28,948 nt of DNA from a virus. The stretch covers positions 1-28,948 of IMG/VR virus record IMGVR_UViG_3300000228_000029. One strand, 5' to 3'. Below the pieces are notes generated by a model. It saw only the letters and a list, made by a program, of their open reading frames with translations, was not told the DNA's origin and made no database searches. This document shows positions 23,975 through 28,948 of this stretch, piece after piece (position 1 is the stretch's first letter; each line of letters opens with the position of its first letter). Made by a program: the position numbers and the translations under genes.

Positions 23975-24592
23975 TCACCTCCTCTCTAGTAGACTAAGTG
24001 TCAGACCCCTCGACTTCGCCTCTAGTGCGTAAATACCAAACTCTGTTTTTAACGACTTATCCACAGCGTCTGAAAAGCCATACAGTGATGTCCACATATT
24101 TTTTAGATTGTTAATTGACTTTACGACGGTGGCGTCTGCTGAATGTTTTACAACACCACGCCTACCCCTAAGATTTGACCGGTATTGATTCGCCAGTATC
24201 TTGTAATAGCTTTGATAAGATACTGCTTTTATGCTGTTTCCAATATCGCGAAGATTATAGTTTCTACCCTCTGCCGGATTAAAGTACGAACATGCGGAGA
24301 ATACTGCTTCAAAAAATAATTTCCTGAACTTCTTATTTTTTGTTTTCTTGTATGAGTTAAAGTGATCCTCGGCTATTAGTAGGTTAAGTTTAAGCTCCTT
24401 TTCCTGACGATTAGTGGTTCCGAGATTAATTTTTAGGCTTACTTTTCCTGCTTCGTAGTGCTTAAACTTGGTTATCTTCGTTAACTGACTGCCTAGTTTC
24501 TCGCCGTTGATCTTAAGCCCATAGACTGGCGTAATAGCAAGAAATTTTCCATTATTAGTTTGATAGATTTCAAACGGCTTCATCTTTTTCAT
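23975..24592 (-). CDS. Hypothetical protein, 205 aa
   Basis: Not recognised. It is strongly basic, rich in Lys, Asn and Tyr, with helices in the middle (KKFRKLFFEAVFSACSYF) and an Arg-rich stretch near residue 143 (RSNLRGRRGVVK). That charge suits nucleic acid binding, but no fold is apparent. The start overlaps the upstream stop as ATGA, with AGGAG nine bases before it. Confidence 0.75.
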   Translation of the reverse strand: MKKMKPFEIYQTNNGKFLAITPVYGLKINGEKLGSQLTKITKFKHYEAGKVSLKINLGTTNRQEKELKLNLLIAEDHFNSYKKTKNKKFRKLFFEAVFSACSYFNPAEGRNYNLRDIGNSIKAVSYQSYYKILANQYRSNLRGRRGVVKHSADATVVKSINNLKNMWTSLYGFSDAVDKSLKTEFGIYALEAKSRGLTLSLLERR

Positions 24593-24861
24593 CTTCCGGT
24601 TCTCCTATCTGGTAGAACCACGCAGTTAGTCAGTATAGCCCAAACATCTTTACCGTTTATGCCCTTATTTTTACCGTCTATAAATAGCCTATTCACGGTG
24701 AACGCGTATTCATTACTTTCTAGATGTGCGGTCTCTTCTAGAAACTTCTCGCAGAATTTAAAGTCATCTATTTTTAGTTTCTTATAGAGTTTACCTAGTA
24801 TTACATGACTTTGATTTTCAATAAACTTATCAAGTCTTGGGTTACTTCTACTAATTTCCAT
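24589..24861 (-). CDS. Small hypothetical protein, 90 aa
   Basis: Not recognised. It is helical in the first two thirds, followed by a short strand segment. AAGGAG precedes the ATG, which lies inside the end of the upstream gene (11-base overlap). No catalytic motif is present. Confidence 0.7.
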   Translation of the reverse strand: MEISRSNPRLDKFIENQSHVILGKLYKKLKIDDFKFCEKFLEETAHLESNEYAFTVNRLFIDGKNKGINGKDVWAILTNCVVLPDRRTGR

Positions 24862-25384
24862 TATTCAACTCCTTCAGCATTAAATTAAAGTCCTTAATTA
24901 CAATCGGGTAATTAGCCGGTATCAGTCTGAGGACCGAAATAAGATTTATCGTAGGTATATTCTCTTCGTTTAAGAGATAATGCGCCCGTCCATCAATTTC
25001 CTTTTTAGGTATGGGCCATGAGCCACCGTTAAAAAAAGATATGGTGTTGTCTAGTATTCTATGAAGGAATATCTCGGCATTCATAAACTCTGCTCTGGTC
25101 GGGTTACCGAACACTAGAGAAGCTGATTTAGTAACGATGTTCTCATTCGTGTTCAATCTTGGCAGACTCGAGGCATAACTTATGTTCGAGCTAAAGACTG
25201 ATGTTACTATTCTGGCGTCAATTAATTCTGTCGTCTTTTTACTTAAATCAATAGCCACCAGATAGTCACCTGTGCTAACAAGTTTGAAGTCGTGAAAGCA
25301 CTTCGAGTTATCACCGACACTATAAATTCCTGTTTTAAGAAATAAAGCCCTATTTGATGCGACATTGACGATAAAAATCTGCAT
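24851..25384 (-). CDS. Hypothetical protein, 177 aa
   Basis: Not recognised. The mixed alpha/beta protein begins with beta strands (MQIFIVNVASNRALFLKTGI). The ATG at 25384 has AGGTG upstream at about 8 bases; the GTG at 25393 is within that site and less likely. The start lies one base after the stop of the frame-broken gene upstream (TGATATG), consistent with coupled translation. Confidence 0.75.
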   Translation of the reverse strand: MQIFIVNVASNRALFLKTGIYSVGDNSKCFHDFKLVSTGDYLVAIDLSKKTTELIDARIVTSVFSSNISYASSLPRLNTNENIVTKSASLVFGNPTRAEFMNAEIFLHRILDNTISFFNGGSWPIPKKEIDGRAHYLLNEENIPTINLISVLRLIPANYPIVIKDFNLMLKELNNGN

Positions 25385-25385
25385 A

Positions 25386-25567
25386 TCAGTCACCTATACT
25401 TTCTTTAATTTTAAAGCGTTTAAAGAACGCATCTTTAAAGGCGGCGGTTAGCTCATCCAACTTCACATAAACGCCCTTGATCTTATTGATTCGGTTAATG
25501 CGTTTCTGTATTTCTTTTACCAAGTGGCAACCGCGTCTATGCCGTTACAACAATTCGGCTCTCTCAT
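25386..25567 (-). CDS. Small gene in two frames: apparent frame break
   Basis: From the ATG at 25567, which overlaps the upstream stop as ATGA and has AGAGGA before it, the frame reads MREPNCCNGIDAVATW and stops at 25517. The -1 frame continues from there as VKEIQKRINRINKIKG… to …KIKESIGD, ending at 25386. Joined at the break, it makes a coherent protein of about 60 aa: a Cys-Cys N-terminus then basic helices. Possible causes are a single missing base (a third G in TGGTAAAAG), a ribosomal frameshift, or reinitiation at a TTG (25523) that overlaps the stop. No classical slippery heptamer is visible. It lies between two coupled genes, so it is probably functional or recently broken. Confidence 0.55.
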
Positions 25568-26193
25568 TTTTTCATTCCTCTTATCTCTTCAACAGCTACT
25601 TCAAAATTACCGTTAAAAATTGCTTCGTTTATCAGATCCTGTATCTCGTTTTGATAAGGTATCGGCGTGATTACTGATATTGAATTCACAACTATAAAAT
25701 CTTTTTCGTGATCAAAACCCTGTTCTCCGTGGAAGTCATAATGATCGATTCCATCCTTCTCAACATCGAAGTCTTTTACTTTTAATTCAACCTCGCCAAC
25801 ATAAGGAATGACTAACTTGAACGTATCGTTGAACGAGCTAAAGTCCGTAGTCTGAAAAACTATTTTTCTTCTGTAGCTGAAGAACCCCAACGCCATAAAC
25901 ATCTCATTTTTAAATCTTTTCATTTTATTATTGTGGTCGCCTACTGACAGCTTAGGTGAGGTTTCTGATTCACCAGATCCTAAAACCAATGCCTTTAGCT
26001 CAAGTAAGTCTCTCCTCTTAGACGCAACTGCTGTTTTGGAAGACAAACCATTCGAGGTTAGATTTTCAGGCGATAGCTCATATTCTATGTGATCAAGAAG
26101 CTCTTGCTTATTCTCTAATGTGAGTGGTGGTTGATTGAAAATTGCTCTGAAGTCGTTTTGTATTTTTAAATACTGTAATGACCTTTTACTCAT
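25564..26193 (-). CDS. Hypothetical protein, 209 aa, first gene after the 26.2 kb gap
   Basis: Not recognised. The N-terminal 90 residues are helical and charged; the C-terminal half is beta-rich and acidic with a His/Asp cluster (KDGIDHYDFHGEQGFDHEKD) that might bind a metal. The start at 26193 has GGAG 11 bases upstream. It is the first gene after a 137-base AT-rich gap, so it probably leads the small-gene operon running to 21817. Confidence 0.75.
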   Translation of the reverse strand: MSKRSLQYLKIQNDFRAIFNQPPLTLENKQELLDHIEYELSPENLTSNGLSSKTAVASKRRDLLELKALVLGSGESETSPKLSVGDHNNKMKRFKNEMFMALGFFSYRRKIVFQTTDFSSFNDTFKLVIPYVGEVELKVKDFDVEKDGIDHYDFHGEQGFDHEKDFIVVNSISVITPIPYQNEIQDLINEAIFNGNFEVAVEEIRGMKK

Positions 26194-26330
26194 ATCTGCT
26201 AACTCCGCTCTCCCTCATGGGGTAAAATTAAAGTCTTTAAATAGCCTATATATGTAGTATATGATAATATGCGTTAAAAATAAAGTGAATTTTTTCTTTT
26301 AAAACTAATATATTAGAGATAAGAGAATTT
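26194..26330 (-). promoter_or_regulatory. AT-rich gene-free gap, probable promoter region
   Basis: This 137-base, very AT-rich gap separates two co-oriented genes. It contains the perfect 12-bp palindrome CTAATATATTAG (26305-26316), which shares CTAATATA with promoter elements P2 and P3, but no CTTGAG block precedes it. On the - strand several TATTAT- and TATACT-like hexamers follow, so the start of transcription cannot be fixed. AAAGTGAATTTT (26282-26293) also occurs near position 157. It most likely holds the promoter of the small-gene operon. Confidence 0.4.
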
Positions 26331-26741
26331 TTAGTATTTATTTAGTATTTTTACTTTTCTCTTGACTTTTGTATTGACTTTTTTAGAGAGTTCTGACTCT
26401 ACGTCTTTCTTAACGGCCATTACATTTTCTGAAACTTCTATAACTTCTGATTTTGGTTCATTTTTTAAGTCAGAGATTTCAACTGAATATCTGCTGAATC
26501 CCGCACTTTTATACAGTGTCTCACCGCTGACAATTTTATCAAGATTGTCGATTACTCTAATACGCTTGAATGGTTTATCGTCGGTATCAATTTTGAAAGT
26601 GCCTTCAGATGATCTCTTATTTCTTTCAAAAATTTCCTTAACCAAAGAGTCTCGCTTTTCGTACATAGAATTTATTTCTTTATTTAGCTCAAATAACTGC
26701 TTTGATAAGTCTTCCGATAACTTTACATAAACTTGATCCAT
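26331..26741 (-). CDS. Hypothetical coiled-coil protein, 136 aa
   Basis: Not recognised. Residues 1-45 form a likely coiled coil (LSEDLSKQLFELNKEINSMY and onward), then a basic-hydrophobic middle and a Lys-rich C-terminus (KKVNTKVKRKVKILNKY). A small DNA-binding or structural protein is possible. The ATG at 26741 has AAGGAG at good spacing; the longer in-frame reading to 26825 runs through a promoter-like region and is rejected. It stands alone between two gaps with its own promoter-like element (P4) upstream, unlike the operon members around it, which suggests separate regulation. Confidence 0.75.
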   Translation of the reverse strand: MDQVYVKLSEDLSKQLFELNKEINSMYEKRDSLVKEIFERNKRSSEGTFKIDTDDKPFKRIRVIDNLDKIVSGETLYKSAGFSRYSVEISDLKNEPKSEVIEVSENVMAVKKDVESELSKKVNTKVKRKVKILNKY

Positions 26742-26761
26742 ACCATTCTCCTTTTCTAAAA

Positions 26762-26789
26762 CATAATATAGAATACGCACAAGCACAAG
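26762..26789 (-). promoter_or_regulatory. Promoter-like element P4 (- strand)
   Basis: Read on the - strand: CTTGTG (26789-26784), nine bases, then ATTCTATATTATG (26774-26762). The blocks and the nine-base gap echo P2 and P3 (CTTGAG-N9-YTTCTAATATA), with one mismatch in the first block and a shuffled AT block. It lies 20 bases before the start at 26741. The 12-bp palindrome at 26790-26801 touches its upstream edge. Confidence 0.4.
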
Positions 26790-26801
26790 GAAAACGTTTT
26801 C
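26790..26801. promoter_or_regulatory. Perfect 12-bp palindrome, candidate operator
   Basis: GAAAACGTTTTC is a perfect palindrome located directly upstream of promoter-like element P4. Dyads of this size next to a promoter are typical of dimeric repressor or activator sites. No regulator gene was recognised in the window. Confidence 0.4.
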
Positions 26802-26871
26802 TTTACTGCTGTAACAGGGTTTCATAGCGGCTATCGGGGCACGGCTTCCCTGCTAAAACCCCGACGCCAAA

Positions 26872-27462
26872 TTAGATATCTTTTACATCAAGTTTATTTT
26901 CATAGATACCGACGTGTCTTGTCCCACCAGGGTGCGCACCGTAGTCAATTATGACTTTAAAACCCTGATTTTCTCCCGTCTTTAACTGTTCAGTATCTTT
27001 ATCTAGAAGAATCACGAGTATCTTTCCAAGTCTTGCATCTCCGTAGATACTAACTGGTTGATACGCGTCGTATCCTCCGGTTAATTTTACAATACATGCC
27101 GGCATGACTTCTGTCCCAGTGGTAGCGTTGTGCTGTGCGGGATTCGATGGATTTACGGAATTCCATGCGTCCACGACAGCTGTAATATTATCTACACCGT
27201 TGAACTCAAGAATAATTGTATTTCCGGAAGATCCTAGTGCCTGAGCACTAAAGATTATGTTATTTTTACTTGCTATGGCTCTAGTCGCTGGTACAACAGA
27301 ATTAGTTAATGTTAGTTTTCCTCTTTCCCGTGTATTGAATACGATCTGAATAGCTGTTACGCCAGTTAGGTCTAGCGGGTCCTTTGTCTTGTTTGACCTT
27401 AGTCTAAGAATTGGAGCCCTGTCTGCACCTCGTGTAATTTTTAATCTTTCAAGTAGTGCCAT
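26872..27462 (-). CDS. Probable virion structural (tail/baseplate) protein, 196 aa
   Basis: It opens with a motif common at the N-terminus of phage fibre or baseplate proteins: ITRGADRAPILRLRS, then a DPLDLTGVTAIQIVF strand. Residues 64-130 contain AQALGSSGNTIILEFNGV, a hydrophobic strand, AAVVDAWN-like helix residues and ending IVKLTGGYDA, a beta-domain pattern repeated in many phage tail and sheath-like proteins. The remainder is beta-rich. The exact role (adhesin, baseplate or decoration) is not determined. AGGAG precedes the ATG at 27462. It follows the gene at 27476 by 13 bases, so the three structural genes form one unit. Confidence 0.62.
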   Translation of the reverse strand: MALLERLKITRGADRAPILRLRSNKTKDPLDLTGVTAIQIVFNTRERGKLTLTNSVVPATRAIASKNNIIFSAQALGSSGNTIILEFNGVDNITAVVDAWNSVNPSNPAQHNATTGTEVMPACIVKLTGGYDAYQPVSIYGDARLGKILVILLDKDTEQLKTGENQGFKVIIDYGAHPGGTRHVGIYENKLDVKDI

Positions 27463-27475
27463 GAATAACTCCTAT

Positions 27476-27883
27476 TTATGCTGGTCCTTCACCTACGATG
27501 ATTTCTATTTCATCTTCATTGGATTCCAATTCAATATCTGACTCGACCTGATTCATAAGCTTTAGGGCTTCAACGACTTGACTAGTTATTTCATTTAGCT
27601 CCGCTATGCTTATCTGCTCATAGTTAATCTTGAACGGCGCTCTATGGTTTTCCATTGAAGACTCGATGATGCCAACGTATATTCCATACGAGTCCACGGC
27701 CTGATTCGTTTCAAAATTGAAGCTATAGACTCCGGAAAAATGCGGGTGCGTGCTTTCAGCAAGACTGAACGGTCCTATGATAGAACCGTCAGGCTTGCGA
27801 ACGTATGCTTTAATATTGCCTAGCCCAGATTTTAGTTCTTTCGAGACATAGACAACGGTTTCCGGTCTTCCTAACTGCGCCAT
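27476..27883 (-). CDS. Probable small structural protein, 135 aa
   Basis: The protein is beta-rich in its first 90 residues (GNIKAYVRKPDGSIIGPF… SGVYSFNFET…), an arrangement similar to Ig-like or fibronectin-like domains in tail proteins, followed by a helix and an acidic C-terminal tail. GGAGG precedes the ATG. By position, between two structural-looking genes, it probably belongs to the tail or baseplate. No catalytic motif is present. Confidence 0.6.
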   Translation of the reverse strand: MAQLGRPETVVYVSKELKSGLGNIKAYVRKPDGSIIGPFSLAESTHPHFSGVYSFNFETNQAVDSYGIYVGIIESSMENHRAPFKINYEQISIAELNEITSQVVEALKLMNQVESDIELESNEDEIEIIVGEGPA

Positions 27884-27905
27884 TCAGTTCCTCCAAGAGA
27901 GTTTC

Positions 27906-28948
27906 TTAAACTGCGCTTCCACCAAAGAATGATCTGTCTGAAATCTGTTTTAAACTGTCTTTTGCGTTATCAAATCCGGCGCCTTTTACATCATTTAGTA
28001 GTGCAGAAGCAATCGCATCGACGCTGACTTGAGAAGACTTAGTGTCTAGGATGTTTTTAAGTCCTGCTAATCCGTAGGTGCCTGAAGTAAGTATAGCGTT
28101 GTTTGCATCTACTACGCCATCAATTACATCTATCAACGCCTTCAATGCGGCTAACCCGTGCGTGGGATCCTGAACAAGAGTTAGGATTGACTGTACTCGT
28201 GGCTGCATATCAGAAGTATCGGCTAATACGTCTAATAAAGTAGCCTGTAGCGCAAAACCCGTAGCCTGCACGTCTGCAACTGTTTCAGCTGTACGTACGT
28301 GGTTAAGCGATGACCCACCCTCGCTGTAAGCGAATTCAATTAATAACTGTTCAAGTCCTGAAGTAGAAGTAACATCCAGTCCGATTTGGTAAACACCTTG
28401 AGAAATTCTAGTCGCGTTTACGGGACCCGCCGTATAACCCGTTAGTAGGTTTGTTCTATCAAGACCAAATTCGTTTTTGATAGAAACAGCAATAGTATTA
28501 GTATCAGGGTCTTCTAACTGATTATTTGAGTCGAAAATACGGATCGCGATTTCATAATGCTTTGATCCTGCAGCAGGTACAACTAACTGCGGAGAAACAA
28601 CAGCTACGAAAGACGTGTTATTTTGTACTGTCTGAATCGCTGAAATCGCTGATTCGACTAATGCCTTAATGTTTGCGTTACCAACCATGGGGTCAGTGAT
28701 TACGTTATTAGTTGACGTCCCTGTTGCTTTTACCGAGGCCAATTCTGTTGTAATACTGCTCAGAGATGTATTCGCTGTATCAAGCTTGGTTTCAATTGAA
28801 ACCAAGTGCAGCTCTAAATCGTCTTCATTATTAACTAATACGTCAAACTTAGCAACAGCCGGCGCGCTAGACGCAGGCGAGGCACTATTGATTCTAGCTA
28901 CATAAGTTCCTGCTCCGCCGTAGCCACTAATACCTGCTGCTAATAACT
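27906..28948 (-). CDS. Structural protein with helical repeats, N-terminus beyond the window
   Basis: The frame is open to the window edge, so at least 346 residues are visible and the true start lies to the right. The TTG at 28805 is internal. The first visible part has GISGYGGAGTYVARINS and a coiled-coil-like stretch (VSIETKLDTANTSLSSITTE). A beta-rich middle (HYEIAIRIFDSNNQ… GVYQIGLDVTSTSG) suggests an Ig-like fold. The last part has two related helical repeats, HGLAALKALIDVI and YGLAGLKNILDTK, common in phage tail fibres and baseplate proteins. It has few charged clusters and no Cys, as expected for a virion component. The stop is 22 bases before the next gene. Confidence 0.7.
   Translation of the reverse strand, partial: LLAAGISGYGGAGTYVARINSASPASSAPAVAKFDVLVNNEDDLELHLVSIETKLDTANTSLSSITTELASVKATGTSTNNVITDPMVGNANIKALVESAISAIQTVQNNTSFVAVVSPQLVVPAAGSKHYEIAIRIFDSNNQLEDPDTNTIAVSIKNEFGLDRTNLLTGYTAGPVNATRISQGVYQIGLDVTSTSGLEQLLIEFAYSEGGSSLNHVRTAETVADVQATGFALQATLLDVLADTSDMQPRVQSILTLVQDPTHGLAALKALIDVIDGVVDANNAILTSGTYGLAGLKNILDTKSSQVSVDAIASALLNDVKGAGFDNAKDSLKQISDRSFFGGSAV
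28785..28806. repeat. Perfect 22-bp palindrome inside the structural gene
   Basis: CTTGGTTTCAATTGAAACCAAG equals its own reverse complement over all 22 bases. It lies in coding sequence (codons for LVSIETK), so it may be coincidental to the encoded helix or act as a DNA site such as a protein-binding site. Confidence 0.6.

Noticed and set aside
25515-25525. Classical programmed -1 frameshift site
   Set aside because: No X-XXY-YYZ heptamer is present at the frame break, so recoding is only one of several explanations.
25477-25677. + strand frame of 66 codons
   Set aside because: Antisense to two coupled - strand genes, no ribosome binding site.
26362-26730. + strand frame of 122 codons opposite the coiled-coil gene
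   Set aside because: Ser/Thr/Leu-rich mirror of the Lys/Glu-rich gene on the - strand; the - strand frame has the AAGGAG site.
26742-26825. 28-residue N-terminal extension of the gene at 26331
   Set aside because: Runs through the promoter-like element and palindrome; the ATG at 26741 has a strong ribosome binding site.
28805-28948. TTG at 28805 as the start of the structural gene
   Set aside because: The frame stays open upstream to the window edge with protein-like sequence, so the gene is truncated by the window instead.
1-28948. tRNA genes, CRISPR arrays, insertion sequences, integrase or att sites
   Set aside because: No cloverleaf, regularly spaced repeats, transposase or integrase motifs were seen on either strand by eye.

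Overview
The window is part of the genome of a large, tailed, double-stranded DNA bacteriophage. The evidence is a compact run of phage-type replication and recombination genes, followed on the opposite strand by many very small tightly packed genes and then by tail/baseplate-like structural proteins. Base composition is AT-leaning, with purine-rich coding strands. AAGGAG-type ribosome binding sites are common, GTG starts are frequent, and neighbouring genes often overlap by a few bases (ATGA). I cannot name the host or a close relative. The gene set (SbcCD, RecA-like protein, RuvC-like nuclease, family A polymerase with a UDG-like N-terminus) has flavours of both SPO1-like and T5-like phages, but the primase and helicase are fused as in T7/Twinkle. 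No tRNA, rRNA, CRISPR array, integrase or insertion sequence was seen.

Layout. Positions 1-358 hold no gene but carry a dense series of inverted repeats and a promoter-like element. Positions 359-21802 (+ strand) form the replication/recombination module. In order it encodes: a 757-aa protein of unknown role; an SF2 helicase; an acidic zinc-ribbon protein; an unknown protein; a primase-helicase; a small protein with an SSB-like C-terminal tip; a small unknown protein; a UDG-like/3'-5' exonuclease/family A DNA polymerase fusion; a small helical protein; a gp32-like ssDNA-binding protein; a UvrD-like helicase; a RecA/UvsX-like recombinase; SbcD; a MazG-like pyrophosphohydrolase; SbcC; a RuvC-like resolvase; a cold-shock-domain protein; a protein with a ligase-like zinc finger; and a small unknown protein. 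Together these could open and copy DNA (helicases, primase-helicase, SSB, polymerase) and run recombination-dependent replication and repair (RecA-like, UvrD-like, SbcCD, RuvC-like).

At about 21.8 kb the coding strand switches and the two gene arrays converge. Positions 21817-26741 (- strand) hold at least thirteen mostly small genes with no recognisable function. One of them (25386-25567) is split by an apparent single-base frame break, and another (21817-21978) is a 53-aa gene that is easy to miss. Positions 26872-28948 (- strand) hold three structural-looking genes; the last runs off the window.

The most interesting regulatory signal is a shared promoter-like element, CTTGAG-N9-YTTCTAATATA. 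It occurs with the same spacing ahead of the SF2 helicase gene and just after the polymerase gene. Weaker matches precede the first + strand gene and, on the - strand, the gene at 26331-26741. At the last site it abuts a perfect 12-bp palindrome. The most interesting protein is the polymerase fusion: its UDG-like domain keeps all four iron-sulfur cysteines with the family 4 spacing but appears to lack the catalytic motifs, and its polymerase motif C reads HDG rather than HDE.
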